The notes under the pieces: generated by a model
The model's input: only the letters and a program-made list of their open reading frames with translations
What the model was told of the DNA's origin: nothing
Database searches by the model: none
In this document: one piece after another, positions 45,073 through 54,970 of the stretch
Layout of the letters: each line of letters opens with the position of its first letter
Numbering within the stretch: the first letter of the stretch is position 1
NCBI GenBank assembly: GCA_016650125.1
Contig: JAENWT010000004.1
Coordinates: forward strand, 1-64,000
Source of the DNA: Thermoleophilia bacterium
GTDB taxonomy: Bacteria > Actinomycetota > Thermoleophilia > Solirubrobacterales > 70-9
Direction: 5' to 3'
DNA length: 64,000 bases
Made by a program: the position numbers and the translations under genes

Positions 45073-45550
45073 AGACCCCGGCCAACCTATCCTGAACGCG
45101 GAGAACATCTTCCGCGCGCTGGATGAGTTCGGAGTCGAGTACGTCCTGATCGGCGGCATCGCGGTCCAGACACACGGCCATGTGCGCATGACCAGCGACG
45201 CCGATCTGATCCCGGCGCCGGACCGGGACAATCTGCAGCGGCTGGCCGCTGCCCTGAACTCGCTCGATGCCCGGGTTCTGAACTCCGGTCACGAAGATGA
45301 GCCGATCACTGCCACGATGCTTCCCCGCTCGACCATCTGGCAGTTCTCCTCCAGGGAAGGCGGTATCGATGTCACGCACAAGGTCCCGGGTGGACGTGAC
45401 TATCCGGACCTGGCCGAAAACGTCCTTCGAGTCAGCCTGGGCGAGATCGAGGTTCCGGTGGTCGGCCTTGAAGACCTGGTCCGGATGAAACTGGCCCGCG
45501 GCCGGAAGCTCGATCTGGAGGATGTCGCGGCACTCACCGACGAGACTTGA
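45065..45550 (+). CDS. Nucleotidyltransferase (AbiEii/DUF6036-like), toxin candidate
   Basis: 161 residues. Minimal nucleotidyltransferase core: YVLIGGIAVQTHGHVRMTSDADLIP (about 26-50), giving the GG ... DxD pattern; later VVGLEDLVRMKLARGRKLDLEDVAAL, also typical of AbiEii-like proteins. Paired with an XRE regulator as in several toxin-antitoxin and phage-defence modules. Target unknown. Confidence 0.8.
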   Translation: MAEDPGQPILNAENIFRALDEFGVEYVLIGGIAVQTHGHVRMTSDADLIPAPDRDNLQRLAAALNSLDARVLNSGHEDEPITATMLPRSTIWQFSSREGGIDVTHKVPGGRDYPDLAENVLRVSLGEIEVPVVGLEDLVRMKLARGRKLDLEDVAALTDET

Positions 45551-45589
45551 ACCACCTCGCCGGGTTACCGAGGCAACCGCCCAAACGGT

Positions 45590-46543
45590 TTACCTCGCTT
45601 CGAAGAGGCCGACCGCGCCTTTTTCCATATCGAGCATCGAGTGGGTGACGAACGGGTAGCGCCCCGCCTCGTCCATGGTCAACTCGAACACGGCTCCGCC
45701 GCCCGGGCCGATCACCTGGGTCGACACATCGTGCAGCGGTTCGTCGAGATTGCCGTCGTGCTGATACTCATCGAACCATGTGCCGACCACATGGAAGGAA
45801 CTGATCAGCGAAGGTCCGGCGTCGACCATGTAGATCCGAACCGGCTCGCCGACTCCCACCTTGATCGGATTTCGCACATATTTCATGGCCTGTCCGTTGA
45901 AAGTCACGTACTTCGGCCGCTGGGACTGCATCGCCTCGTAGCTCGAGTGAAGCCACCCGTTCTTCACTTTGCCGTAGAACTCACTCTGCACCAAGAATAT
46001 CTCTTTGGCCGGCGGTCGGGCCACCGGCGGATCGATCACGATCATCCCGTACATGCCCATGCCGATGTGCTCGAGCATCGGGACGGTCCCGCAGTGGTAC
46101 ATGAATACGCCGGCCTTGGTCGCCTCGAACGAGAAGGTGATCGAGTCGCCGGGCGCGACACTCCTGAAGGCGACATCGGGCGCGATCCGCGCCGCGTGGA
46201 AGTCCACCGAATGCGCCATGCCCATATGCCGATGCTTCAGCTTCAGGCACTTCTTCCGCTCCTTGCCCTGCTTCGGACATTTCTTGCGACTGCCCGTGTC
46301 GCTGTTTTTGAGCGTGACCCTGATCGTGTCTCCAACCTTTGCCCGGATCACCGGGGCGGGGACCGAACCGTTAAAGGTCCAGGCCCGCATCTTGACCCCG
46401 GGGGCCACCGTGACGGTCGCCAATCGAGCATTCAGCTTTACCGACACCACATTCGCACCCGCCGACCCGACCAGTGCGATGCACGCGAGGAGGGACAACA
46501 CCAGGGCCGTCAGACCTTTTGCCCAAGTTCCTCGTGAAAACAT
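45590..46543 (-). CDS. Secreted two-domain copper protein (NirK/multicopper-oxidase-like)
   Basis: 317 residues with a signal peptide (1-30). Cupredoxin domain 1: FNGSVPAPVIRAKVGDTIRVTLKN, MAHSVDFHAA (copper His) and the type-1 centre MYHCGTVPMLEHIGMGMYG. Domain 2: FHVVGTWFDEY and FVTHSMLDMEKGAVGLFEAR. The layout matches copper nitrite reductases and other two-domain oxidases; the reaction is not certain. A Lys/Cys insertion (SRKKCPKQGKERKKCLKLKHRH) sits before the first copper His. Confidence 0.82.
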   Translation of the reverse strand: MFSRGTWAKGLTALVLSLLACIALVGSAGANVVSVKLNARLATVTVAPGVKMRAWTFNGSVPAPVIRAKVGDTIRVTLKNSDTGSRKKCPKQGKERKKCLKLKHRHMGMAHSVDFHAARIAPDVAFRSVAPGDSITFSFEATKAGVFMYHCGTVPMLEHIGMGMYGMIVIDPPVARPPAKEIFLVQSEFYGKVKNGWLHSSYEAMQSQRPKYVTFNGQAMKYVRNPIKVGVGEPVRIYMVDAGPSLISSFHVVGTWFDEYQHDGNLDEPLHDVSTQVIGPGGGAVFELTMDEAGRYPFVTHSMLDMEKGAVGLFEAR

Positions 46544-46602
46544 ACCGAGAGGCTAGCACCGTCCCGACTGGCGGCGCCTGCATACAAACTACGGATATTC
46601 GC

Positions 46603-47376
46603 TTACTGGGCGACCATCTTCGGGGGGTTCTTCGGCTTCTTGCCGACCGCGGCTTTGCGGTACTCGCGGTTGAGCATCCCGATTACGTCGAGTGAGATGT
46701 CCTGGGGGCAGACCCTTGAGCATTCGCCGTAGTTGGTGCAGCCGCCAAAGCCCTCTTCGTCCATCTGGTTGACCATGCTGATCGCCCGGCTCTCGCGCTC
46801 GGGCTGGCCCTGGGGCAGCAGGTTCAGGTGGGTCACCTTGGCGCCGGTGAAGAGCATTGCCGCGCCATTCGGGCAGGCGGCGACACAGGCGCCGCAGCCG
46901 ATGCAGATCGCGGCGTCCATCGCCTCTTCCTGGACCGCGGGGGCGACCAGCATCGAGTTCGGCTCGGGCTGCGGGCCGGTCGTCGTGCTGATGTATCCGC
47001 CGGCCCGGATCACCCGGTCGAGCGCGCTGCGGTCGGTCACCAGGTCGCGGATGACCGGCAGGGTGTTGCTGCGGAACGGTTCGACCTTGATCGTCGCGCC
47101 GTCGATGAAGTCGCGCATGTAGGTCTGGCAGGAGGTGACCTGGCGGGGGCCGTGCGGGTTGCCGTCGATCACCAGCGAACAGGAACCGCAGATGCCTTCG
47201 CGGCAGTCGCTGTCGAAGGCGACGGTGCGCTTCTTCTCGTGGCTGAGGCGCTCGTTGAGCTGATCGAGCATCTCGAGGAAGGAGGCGTCGGGCGCGATAT
47301 CAGTGACCTCGAACGACTCGAAGGCACCGTCCTGGCCGGATTCGAACTGTCTCCAGATCTCGAGCTTGAAATTCAC
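46603..47376 (-). CDS. sdhB: Succinate dehydrogenase iron-sulfur subunit
   Basis: 257 residues from GTG 47376. 2Fe-2S loop [16 protein letters not shown]; ferredoxin clusters [15 protein letters not shown] and [15 protein letters not shown]. In the second motif the first spacing is CxxxxxC, as in the b558 group. Passes electrons from SdhA to the membrane subunit. Overlaps sdhA by 4 nt. Confidence 0.95.
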   Translation of the reverse strand: MNFKLEIWRQFESGQDGAFESFEVTDIAPDASFLEMLDQLNERLSHEKKRTVAFDSDCREGICGSCSLVIDGNPHGPRQVTSCQTYMRDFIDGATIKVEPFRSNTLPVIRDLVTDRSALDRVIRAGGYISTTTGPQPEPNSMLVAPAVQEEAMDAAICIGCGACVAACPNGAAMLFTGAKVTHLNLLPQGQPERESRAISMVNQMDEEGFGGCTNYGECSRVCPQDISLDVIGMLNREYRKAAVGKKPKNPPKMVAQ

Positions 47377-49286
47377 TTGTAGCTCCTCGTTGCCAGTTTC
47401 ACGTTCTCGAAGATCAGCTGCTCGTCGTGGGGGACCGGATCGCCGGCCTCGCCCTGGTACTCCCAGGCGGTGACCTTGGCGAAGTTCTCGTCGTCGCGCA
47501 GCGCCTCGCCGTCCTCGGTTTCGTATTCCTCACGGAAGTGGCCGCCGCAGGACTCCTCGCGGCGCAGTGCGTCGTGGCACATCAGCTCGCCCATCTCGAG
47601 GAAGTCGGAGACCCGGTTCGCGTACTCGAGGCTCTGATTGAGCTCTTCCACCCCGGGATCGACCCGCAGATCGCGCCAGAACTCGTCCTTGATCTTCCGC
47701 ACCTCGCCGAGCGCCTCGATCAGTCCTTCGGCGTTCCGGGTCATACCGCACTTGTCGAGCATGACGTTGCCCAGCTCGCGATGGAACTCCTGGGCCGAGC
47801 GGCTGCCGCCGACGTCGACCAGCGCGGCGATGTGGTCCTCGACGCTGTCCTGGGCCGCTTCGAACTCGGGGTCGGAAATGCTGACTGATTCATCGCGCTT
47901 CTTGGTCATGTGGTGCGTGACCGTGTGCGGGGCGATGAAGTAGCCGTCGGCCAGCGCCTGCATCAGTGCGCTCGCACCGAGGCGGTTGGCACCGTGGTCA
48001 GAGAAGTTGGCCTCTCCGATCGCGAACAGGCCGGGGATCGTGGTCTGAAGTTCGTAGTCAACCCAGAGGCCGCCCATCGCATAGTGCGGTGCCGGGTAGA
48101 TCATCATCGGTGTCTCGTACGGGTTCTCGCCGGTGATGCGCTCGTACATCTCGAAGAGGTTCTGGTAGCGGCCCTCGACGACATCCTTGCCGTGCTCGTT
48201 GATCACGTCGCGGAAATCCAGGTAGACGCCTCGGCCTGTTCCACCGACTCCGAGTCCTTCATCGCAGACGACCTTTGCGGCCCGTGAAGCGATGTCACGC
48301 GGGGCGAGGTTGCCGAAGGCCGGATACCGCTCCTCGAGGAAGTAATAGCGCTCGTTCTCGGGGATTTCGGCGGGCGGGCGGGCGTCCTTGCCCTTGCGCG
48401 GCACCCATACACGCCCGTCGTTCCGCAACGACTCACTCATAAGAGTCAATTTCGACTGATATTCGCCGGTCTGGGGGATGCAGGTCGGGTGAATCTGGGT
48501 GTAACAGGGGTTGGCCATGTACGCGCCGTGCTTGTGGGCACGCCAGGTGGCGGTCACGTTCGACCCCATCGCGTTGGTCGAGAGGTAGTAGACGTTGGTG
48601 TAGCCGCCCGAAGCCAGCACGACCGCGTCAGCGGAATGGCGCTCGATCTCGCCGGTGACCAGGTTGCGCACGATCACGCCGCGGGCCTCGCCGTCGATGA
48701 TCACGATGTCGAGCATCTCGTGGCGGTCGTAGACCGTGCAGTTGCCGGCGGCGACCTGGTGCTCGAGGGCGCTGTAGGCGCCGAGCAACAGCTGCTGGCC
48801 GGTCTGGCCGCGCGAGTAGAAGGTCCGTTGGACCAGCACGCCGCCGAAAGAGCGGGTGGCGAGTTGTCCGCCGTACTCCCGGTTGAACGGCACGCCCTGG
48901 GCGACTGCCTGGTCGATGATGTTCTCGGAGAGCTCGGCCAGGCGCCAGACGTTCGCCTCGCGGGAGCGGAAGTCGCCGCCCTTCATTGTGTCGACGAAGA
49001 GGCGCCGGGTCGAGTCGCCTTCGTTGGCGTAGTCCTTGGAGGCATTGATGCCGCCCTGGGCGGCGATGCTGTGGGCGCGGCGCGGCGAGTCCTGGAAGCA
49101 GAAGCTCTTGACCTTGAAACCGTGGGCGCCGAGGGTCGCGGCGGCGGCTCCGCCGGCGAGTCCGGTGCCGATCACGATCACGTCCTTGCCGGCGCGGTTC
49201 CGCGGTCCGACCAGGCCATGGGCGTCGAGCCAGGTCTGCCACTTGGTCTCGATCGGTCCGTTGGGGATCCTGGCGTCGAGATTCAT
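47373..49286 (-). CDS. sdhA: Succinate dehydrogenase flavoprotein subunit
   Basis: 637 residues. FAD dinucleotide motif [20 protein letters not shown] near 36-55, the FAD-attachment region [33 protein letters not shown], and the Arg/His active-site area [13 protein letters not shown]. Length and the sdhC-A-B order fit the B. subtilis-like b558 class. Overlaps sdhC by 4 nt. Confidence 0.96.
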   Translation of the reverse strand: MNLDARIPNGPIETKWQTWLDAHGLVGPRNRAGKDVIVIGTGLAGGAAAATLGAHGFKVKSFCFQDSPRRAHSIAAQGGINASKDYANEGDSTRRLFVDTMKGGDFRSREANVWRLAELSENIIDQAVAQGVPFNREYGGQLATRSFGGVLVQRTFYSRGQTGQQLLLGAYSALEHQVAAGNCTVYDRHEMLDIVIIDGEARGVIVRNLVTGEIERHSADAVVLASGGYTNVYYLSTNAMGSNVTATWRAHKHGAYMANPCYTQIHPTCIPQTGEYQSKLTLMSESLRNDGRVWVPRKGKDARPPAEIPENERYYFLEERYPAFGNLAPRDIASRAAKVVCDEGLGVGGTGRGVYLDFRDVINEHGKDVVEGRYQNLFEMYERITGENPYETPMMIYPAPHYAMGGLWVDYELQTTIPGLFAIGEANFSDHGANRLGASALMQALADGYFIAPHTVTHHMTKKRDESVSISDPEFEAAQDSVEDHIAALVDVGGSRSAQEFHRELGNVMLDKCGMTRNAEGLIEALGEVRKIKDEFWRDLRVDPGVEELNQSLEYANRVSDFLEMGELMCHDALRREESCGGHFREEYETEDGEALRDDENFAKVTAWEYQGEAGDPVPHDEQLIFENVKLATRSYK

Positions 49287-50023
49287 GCGAAACCTCCGAG
49301 TGGAGTGAGCAGCGCGGTGGTCGTCTCAGGGGCGCCGAGGACGTCAGTCGAGAAGAGGATCGGCACGGAAGCGAATCCGATCACGAGCAGAATCGAAAGA
49401 CCGGTCGCGGCGATACGGATCTGCCGGTTCCGGCTCGGAGCATCCAGCCCGAGTGTCTGGCAGAGGCTCCAGATCGCGTGCCTCAGGTGGAACCCGAGGA
49501 AGACCACCGCCGCCAGGTAGATGACGACGAAATACCACTTGTGGAAGGCGTAATAGAGGTTGGCGTAGACGTCGCCTTCCTTCAGCGGGGTGACGTCGAT
49601 CGTCAGCGAGGTGAACTGCAGGATGTGGAAGACGATGAAGGCCAGGAGCAGCAGCCCGGTGGTCATCATCGTGATCGAGGAAAACGACCGCTTGATCCTC
49701 TTCGCCGGGTACTGGGGCGGCCGGGCGCCGCGGTTCCTCTTGGTCAGCTGGACGACCCCGGTGACGTGGACGACCAGGGCGAGGAGCAGAACTGCCCGGA
49801 CGGCCCAGAGGACAGAAGAGTGGGGAAGGAGCGGCTCACCGAAGTCACGCAACCACTCGGCGTACCAGTTGACCCTGGCCTCTTCGCCCCCACCGGCACC
49901 CCAGAGCGAGTTCAGGTTGCCGGCCATGTGGAGGAACACGTAGATCAGGAGGATCGAGCCGCTGACGGCGACGATGACCTTCTTGCCGATAGTTGACCTC
50001 CAGAAATCAAGCACGAAGATCAC
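49283..50023 (-). CDS. sdhC: Succinate dehydrogenase cytochrome b558 subunit
   Basis: 246 residues from GTG 50023, five membrane helices with histidines suited to two hemes: [47 protein letters not shown] and [20 protein letters not shown]. Anchors SdhAB and passes electrons to the quinone. First gene of sdhCAB; the 121-nt gap upstream should hold the promoter. Confidence 0.93.
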   Translation of the reverse strand: MIFVLDFWRSTIGKKVIVAVSGSILLIYVFLHMAGNLNSLWGAGGGEEARVNWYAEWLRDFGEPLLPHSSVLWAVRAVLLLALVVHVTGVVQLTKRNRGARPPQYPAKRIKRSFSSITMMTTGLLLLAFIVFHILQFTSLTIDVTPLKEGDVYANLYYAFHKWYFVVIYLAAVVFLGFHLRHAIWSLCQTLGLDAPSRNRQIRIAATGLSILLVIGFASVPILFSTDVLGAPETTTALLTPLGGFA

Positions 50024-50144
50024 TGATCCGCTCGGATTCTCTTGACTGGCCTGTGGACGACACGGGAACGAATCTTATGTCCTCGGGGGCCCGGGCGGCG
50101 GCAGCCTTTTGGCTTTGGGATGCCTGATGCGATCCCTCAGGTGT

Positions 50145-50348
50145 TCAGTTTCGACCGGTGATCCGGTCCAGCTCTACTTCTCCGCCTTCTTTGGTGTCTT
50201 CCATCACCACGTAACAAAGCGGCGGGCCGCCGAAGAAGGTCGCGTTTTCACCCTCTCCCACATAGATCCCGGGACGGGTTGAACCGTCAGCGTTGTGGAC
50301 CCAGATTTCCTGTCCCTTTTTGAATCCGACAAACTCTGGTTCGGCCAT
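50145..50348 (-). CDS. Hypothetical small protein
   Basis: 67 residues from ATG 50348: FVGFKKGQEIWVHNADGSTRPGIYVGEGENATFFGGPPLCYVVMEDTKEGGEVELDRI. It reads like a single small beta-barrel (SH3/KOW-type) domain with one Cys. No family recognised. Divergent from the hydrolase gene at 50379 with 30 nt between starts. Confidence 0.6.
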   Translation of the reverse strand: MAEPEFVGFKKGQEIWVHNADGSTRPGIYVGEGENATFFGGPPLCYVVMEDTKEGGEVELDRITGRN

Positions 50349-50378
50349 GTGGTCAATCTAGCTGAATAGAGTGGATGA

Positions 50379-50999
50379 ATGACTGAGTTCGTCCATTTGT
50401 ACGAAGCAGGGGAAGGTCCGTGGACTCTGTTGCTGCTCCACGGCACCGGCGGTGACGAGCACGACCTGTTGTCCCTCGGGCACCAGCTGGCGCCCGACGC
50501 AAACCTGCTGAGCCCGCGCGGCAAGGTGCTCGAGAACGGCACGACGACCCGGTTCTTCCGGCGCCTCGCGGTCGGCGAGCTCGACATCCCCGACCTGCTC
50601 GAGCAGACCGACGATCTCGCTGACTTCATCATCGGGTCGACCGACAGGTATTCATTCGATGCCGGCAAGGTCGTCGCGATCGGCCTCTCCAACGGCGCGA
50701 ACATCGCGGTCAGCCTGCTCTTCCGCCACCCCGGACTGCTGGCCGGGGCGGCGCTGCTCCGCCCTATGCTGCCTTACGAACCCGATCCGGACCTCGATCT
50801 GACCGGCACCTCGGTCCTCGTCGCCGCCGGCGGCCGGGATTCTTACGTACCATCAAGCGAAAGCATCACCCTCGGCAAAACCCTAGAAGAACGGAACGCA
50901 AACATGACGATTCACCTCAATCCGGAAGCCGGTCACGGCCTGACCGAAGGCGACCTCGTGGAAACCTCCCGCTGGCTGACCGAACTGGTGAACGCATGA
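50379..50999 (+). CDS. Alpha/beta hydrolase (carboxylesterase/phospholipase family)
   Basis: 206 residues. LLLLHGTGGDEHDL gives the oxyanion loop; the nucleophile is Ser104 in GLSNGAN, with Asp154 in GGRDSYVP and His186 in AGHGL. The small size and Asn in place of Gln after the serine fit MhqD/YpfH-type esterases. Cytoplasmic. Overlaps the following lipoprotein gene by 4 nt. Confidence 0.88.
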   Translation: MTEFVHLYEAGEGPWTLLLLHGTGGDEHDLLSLGHQLAPDANLLSPRGKVLENGTTTRFFRRLAVGELDIPDLLEQTDDLADFIIGSTDRYSFDAGKVVAIGLSNGANIAVSLLFRHPGLLAGAALLRPMLPYEPDPDLDLTGTSVLVAAGGRDSYVPSSESITLGKTLEERNANMTIHLNPEAGHGLTEGDLVETSRWLTELVNA

Positions 51000-51553
51000 T
51001 CTCCGCCAAACGGCTCGCACTTCCCCTGGTCATCGTCGCCGCCACCGCGCTGCTGGCCGGCTGCGGTGGTTCAGTCGAGATCGGCGGCAGCGACATCAAC
51101 GCCGATGAAGCCGCCCAGACGATCAAGGACGAGTACGCCAACCAGATCGGGCTCAAGCTGACCGAGATCACCTGCGATTCCGGCAAACCCGAAGTCGGCG
51201 CGAAGTTCTCCTGCGACGCAAAGAACGAGGCCGACCTCACGCTCGAGATCGAGGCCACCGTTACCAAGGTCAACGAAGACACCGACAAGGCGGATTTCGA
51301 CTGGACGATCGCCAAGGCGACTGCCGGACCCACGACGTTCACCAGTACGGCGCTGGATGCGCTGCAGAGCGTAGGCAGGGCGGTCGACTCGATCGAGTGC
51401 CCCGGTGGCACGGTGATGGAGAAGGGCAACACGATCGAGTGCGTCGGAACGATGGATGACGGCTCGAAGCGCCGGGTCAAGATCACGCTCACGGACGGCA
51501 ACGGCCAGATCCACGTCGACCTGCTCGGACTGGCCCAGCCGACGGGCGAGTGA
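50996..51553 (+). CDS. DUF4333 lipoprotein, two domains
   Basis: 185 residues. Lipobox LLAGC (Cys23). Two DUF4333 units follow, each with a cysteine pair: ITCDSGKPEVGAKFSCDA (about 57-74) and IECPGGTVMEKGNTIECVG (about 136-154). Such domains occur in actinobacterial exported proteins of unknown role. Most members have one copy; this one is duplicated. Confidence 0.85.
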   Translation: MISAKRLALPLVIVAATALLAGCGGSVEIGGSDINADEAAQTIKDEYANQIGLKLTEITCDSGKPEVGAKFSCDAKNEADLTLEIEATVTKVNEDTDKADFDWTIAKATAGPTTFTSTALDALQSVGRAVDSIECPGGTVMEKGNTIECVGTMDDGSKRRVKITLTDGNGQIHVDLLGLAQPTGE

Positions 51554-51568
51554 TTCAATCCCCTATTC

Positions 51569-51600
51569 TTGATCGAGTTACTAGGGTATTGATCAGTTAC
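51569..51600 (+). promoter_or_regulatory. Paired direct repeats upstream of metY
   Basis: TTGATCGAGTTAC (51569-51581) and TTGATCAGTTAC (51589-51600) are spaced 20 bp, two helical turns, with CTAGGGTAT between. They are likely binding sites for a regulator of the met operon. No SAM riboswitch was recognised in the 88-nt leader. Confidence 0.4.
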
Positions 51601-51641
51601 CACCTGCCTACCAACTCCCACATGACCGAATCAGGAGAAAC

Positions 51642-52937
51642 ATGAGCGAAGAAGAAGCGAACTTCAGCCCGGAAACCCTGGCCCTCCACGCCGGACAGGA
51701 ACCCGACCCGACGACCAATGCGCGGGCGGTACCGATCTACCAGACCGTCTCTTACACCTTCAACGACGCGCAGCATGCCCAGGACCTGTTCGCGCTGGCT
51801 GAGCCGGGCAACATCTACAGCCGGATCATGAATCCGACCTGGAACGTGCTCGAGGAGCGGATGACCGCCCTCGAGGGTGGCGTCGCGGCCCTGGCCGTCG
51901 CCTCCGGCCAGGCCGCGGTCTACTACTCAGTGCTCAACATCGCGCGGTCCGGTGACAACATCGTCGCCCTGTCGAAGCTGTACGGCGGCACTTACAACCT
52001 GTTCGCCCACACCCTGCCGCAATACGGCATCGAAGTACGTTTCGTCGATCCGGACGACGTCTCTTCACTGGACGCGAACGTCGACGACAAGACCCGTCTG
52101 GTTTTTGCCGAGGTGATCGGCAACCCCAAGCTGAACGTGGTCGACGTCAAAGCCTGGGCCGATGCCGCCCACGCCAAGGGCCTGCCCCTAATCGTCGACA
52201 ACACCGTGCCGACGCCGATCCTGACCAAGGTCTTCGAACTCGGCGCCGACATCGCGGTCCATTCCGCGACTAAGTTCATCGGCGGCCACGGAACCACGGT
52301 CGGTGGGGTGATCGTCGACTCGGGCAACTTCGACTGGGTCGCCAACAACGAGCGTTTTCCCGGCCTGACCGAGCCCGATCCCTCTTACCACGGCGTGGTC
52401 TGGGCCGACGCGATGGGTCCTGCGGCTTACGTCGGTCGCGTTCGCACCGTGGTTCTCCGGAACACTGGCGCGGCGCTCTCGCCCTTCAACGCGTTCCTGC
52501 TCCTCCAGGGCATCGAGACCCTGCCGCTCCGGATGGAGCGCCACGTCGAGAACGCGCTCGCGGTCGCCAAGCACCTCGAAGCCAGGGACGACGTGACCTG
52601 GGTCTCTTACCCGGGACTCGAGAGCTCCGACTACTACGAGGTCGCCCAGAGGGTCCTGCCTGGCGGCGCCGGTGCGCTCGTCGCTTTCGGAGTCGAAGGC
52701 GGACGCGACGCGGGTCGCAAGTTCATCGACTCGCTGGAGCTGTTCTCGCACCTGGCGAACATCGGTGATGCCAAGTCGCTGGCAATCCACCCCGCGACCA
52801 CGACCCACTCGCAGCTGGACGAAAGCGAGCTCGCGGACGCCGGCGTGACCGACGACCTGGTCCGCCTCTCGGTCGGCATCGAGAACATCGACGACATCAT
52901 CAGTGACATCGACCAGGCACTGGCCAAGTCGAAGTAG
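51642..52937 (+). CDS. metY: O-acetylhomoserine sulfhydrylase
   Basis: PLP enzyme making homocysteine directly from O-acetylhomoserine and sulfide. 431 residues, ATG 51642 behind AGGAG. TLALHAGQEPDPTTNARAVPIYQTVSYTF at the start, YSRIMNPTWNVLEERM, and PLP Lys211 in HSATKFIGGHG. Length and sequence favour this enzyme over cystathionine synthase/lyase. Followed 11 nt later by metX, which supplies the substrate. Confidence 0.93.
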   Translation: MSEEEANFSPETLALHAGQEPDPTTNARAVPIYQTVSYTFNDAQHAQDLFALAEPGNIYSRIMNPTWNVLEERMTALEGGVAALAVASGQAAVYYSVLNIARSGDNIVALSKLYGGTYNLFAHTLPQYGIEVRFVDPDDVSSLDANVDDKTRLVFAEVIGNPKLNVVDVKAWADAAHAKGLPLIVDNTVPTPILTKVFELGADIAVHSATKFIGGHGTTVGGVIVDSGNFDWVANNERFPGLTEPDPSYHGVVWADAMGPAAYVGRVRTVVLRNTGAALSPFNAFLLLQGIETLPLRMERHVENALAVAKHLEARDDVTWVSYPGLESSDYYEVAQRVLPGGAGALVAFGVEGGRDAGRKFIDSLELFSHLANIGDAKSLAIHPATTTHSQLDESELADAGVTDDLVRLSVGIENIDDIISDIDQALAKSK

Positions 52938-52948
52938 ACGAAGAAGAT

Positions 52949-54091
52949 TTGCCTTCGGGCATCGCTCCAGTTGAAACTCAGCGGATGGTCGTCTTCGACG
53001 GCGATCATCCGCTGACGCTCGACTCCGGTGCGCAGATCAAAGAAGTCGAAGTCGCCTACGAGACTTACGGCGAGCTGAACGTTGACGCGTCCAACGCGAT
53101 CTTCATCTGTCACGCCCTCTCCGGTGACGCCCACGCCGCAGGACTCCACGAAGGTGACGATCCGGACCGTCCGGGCTGGTGGGACAACATCATCGGTCCT
53201 GGCCGGCCGCTCGACACCGACCGGTTCTTCGTCATCTGCCCGAACGTGCTCGGCGGCTGCAAGGGCACTACCGGCCCTTCTTCGATCGACCCCGACACCG
53301 GCGATCCCTATGGGCTGCGCTTCCCGCTGATCCAGGTCCGGGACCTGGTCACGGTCCACCGAGCGTTGCTCGCGAAGCTGGGGATCGCGAAACTGCTCGC
53401 TGCGGTCGGCGGGTCACTCGGCGGGATGCAGGCGCTCCAGTGGTCGATCGACCACCCGGGCGAGATCGACGGCGCCGTCATCGTCGCCGCCTCGGCCAGG
53501 CTGTCCGCTCAGAACATCGCCTTCTCGGCGGTCGCCCGCGAGGCGATCATGCGCGATCCCGACTTCGCCGACGGCGACTACTACGCAACCGGCAAGCGGC
53601 CTGATCGGGGGCTCGCGCTGGCCCGGATGATCGGTCACATCACCTACCTCTCCGAAGAGTCGATGAGGGAAAAGTTTGGCCGGCGCATCCAGGACGCGGA
53701 AGTACCGCGATACGGATTCGACGTCGACTTCCAGGTCGAGAGCTATCTCCACTACCAGGGGCAGTCCTTCGTCGAGCGGTTCGATGCCAACACCTACCTT
53801 TACCTCGGGCGGGTCATGGACTACTTCGATCCGTTTGGCGATCCGGTGCGGCTGCGAACCCAGCTCGCTCAGGGTGATACCGGCTTCCTGGTGCTCTCCT
53901 TCGACTCCGACTGGCGCTTCTCCACGGCGCACGCCCGCGACATGACCAGCGAGCTGCGGGCGGCCGGGGCGTCGGTGACCTTTCAGGAGATCTCCTCGCC
54001 CCACGGCCATGACTCGTTCCTGTTCGATACCCCCGACTACCACCGGACCGTCGCCGGCTACATCGACCGGCTGGCCGCGGCGGGCGACTGA
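52949..54091 (+). CDS. metX: Homoserine O-acetyltransferase
   Basis: Alpha/beta hydrolase-fold transferase. 380 residues from TTG 52949. CHALSGDAHAAG near the oxyanion area, GGSLGGMQALQW with nucleophile Ser156, a C-terminal Asp in LSFDSDWRFS and His in SPHGHDSFL. Acetyl rather than succinyl use is the usual activity of this family. Its stop overlaps metW by one base. Confidence 0.95.
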   Translation: MPSGIAPVETQRMVVFDGDHPLTLDSGAQIKEVEVAYETYGELNVDASNAIFICHALSGDAHAAGLHEGDDPDRPGWWDNIIGPGRPLDTDRFFVICPNVLGGCKGTTGPSSIDPDTGDPYGLRFPLIQVRDLVTVHRALLAKLGIAKLLAAVGGSLGGMQALQWSIDHPGEIDGAVIVAASARLSAQNIAFSAVAREAIMRDPDFADGDYYATGKRPDRGLALARMIGHITYLSEESMREKFGRRIQDAEVPRYGFDVDFQVESYLHYQGQSFVERFDANTYLYLGRVMDYFDPFGDPVRLRTQLAQGDTGFLVLSFDSDWRFSTAHARDMTSELRAAGASVTFQEISSPHGHDSFLFDTPDYHRTVAGYIDRLAAAGD

Positions 54092-54687
54092 TGCGAGCCG
54101 ACCTCGACATCGTCGCCGGCATGATCGGCGAAGGCAAAACGGCGCTCGACCTCGGCTGCGGCGACGGAGCACTCCTCGAGGCATTGATCGAGAGGCAGGA
54201 CTGCCGGGGTTTCGGTGTGGAACGCGACCTCGACCGGTTTCTCTCCTGCATCGATCGCGGCGTGCCGGTCACCCGGGGTGACCTCGAAGAAGAGCTCGCC
54301 CTCGCTGAGACCTCCTCGCTTGACGTGGCGGTGCTGTCGCTCACCCTCCAGGCAACCCGCCACCCGGAGCGGGTCCTCGAGGAGATGAGCCGGGTAGCCG
54401 CGCGCCAGATCGTCTCCCTGCCCAACTTCGCCCACTGGAAGTTGCGGGCCACGATCGCCCTGCGCGGCCGCATGCCGGTTTCGCCGATCCTGCCGTACGA
54501 GTGGTACGACACCCCCAACATCCACCTCTGCACCCTGGCCGATTTCGAAGGGCTGGTCGCGCAAGTCGGCCTGCGGATCGAAGACCGGGTGCTGCTCGAT
54601 TCGAACGGGCACAAAGCTCCGGCCTTTACAACCCGCGCCCGCAATCTCCTGGCGGAAGGCGCGGTCTACTCGCTGACCACTGGCTGA
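54091..54687 (+). CDS. metW: Methionine biosynthesis protein MetW
   Basis: 198 residues, SAM-methyltransferase-like fold: IGEGKTALDLGCGDGALLEAL, VERDLDRFLSCIDRGVPVTRGDLEE, and the MetW-typical FAHWKLRATIALRGRMPVSPILPYEWYDTPNIHLCTLADFEGL. MetW works with MetX; the methyl substrate is not known. Last gene of metY-metX-metW. Confidence 0.93.
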   Translation: MRADLDIVAGMIGEGKTALDLGCGDGALLEALIERQDCRGFGVERDLDRFLSCIDRGVPVTRGDLEEELALAETSSLDVAVLSLTLQATRHPERVLEEMSRVAARQIVSLPNFAHWKLRATIALRGRMPVSPILPYEWYDTPNIHLCTLADFEGLVAQVGLRIEDRVLLDSNGHKAPAFTTRARNLLAEGAVYSLTTG

Positions 54688-54688
54688 G

Positions 54689-54970
54689 TCACCGGGCGGC
54701 CTCTCGCTTCGCGGCTTCGAAGAACCGCTGGACGTCGTCTAGCTTCTCGGGCGGCACCTTCGCATCGCAGAGGTTCCAGACTCCACCGTCGCGGCGCAGG
54801 CCCATTCTCAGTCGGTGGCTGCCGTCGCGCTTCGGCTTGAGCTCGACCGCGATGTGGCGCACGTGAAACCGGGTGGTCAGCTCCGAAGCGGACTGGTCGG
54901 CGCGCAGCATCTCAATCACTTTGCCGTTGAGGATGAGTACGTGCTCCGGATCGAGGTGGAGTTCGTACAT
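54689..54970 (-). CDS. Hypothetical small protein joined to a methyltransferase remnant
   Basis: From ATG 54970, 93 residues: MYELHLDPEHVLILNGKVIEMLR, FHVRHIAVELKPKRDGSHRLRMGLRR and PPEKLDDVQRFFEAAKREA. It reads like a small PH-like beta domain with a closing helix; no family assigned. The same frame continues upstream into the homocysteine methyltransferase motif LPQLNVLGCCCGTD, so the protein may begin earlier as a chimera. Confidence 0.45.
   Translation of the reverse strand: MYELHLDPEHVLILNGKVIEMLRADQSASELTTRFHVRHIAVELKPKRDGSHRLRMGLRRDGGVWNLCDAKVPPEKLDDVQRFFEAAKREAAR

Noticed and set aside
51554-51641. SAM riboswitch before metY
   Set aside because: The 88-nt leader lacks a recognisable SAM-I, SAM-II or SAM-IV core; only paired direct repeats are seen.
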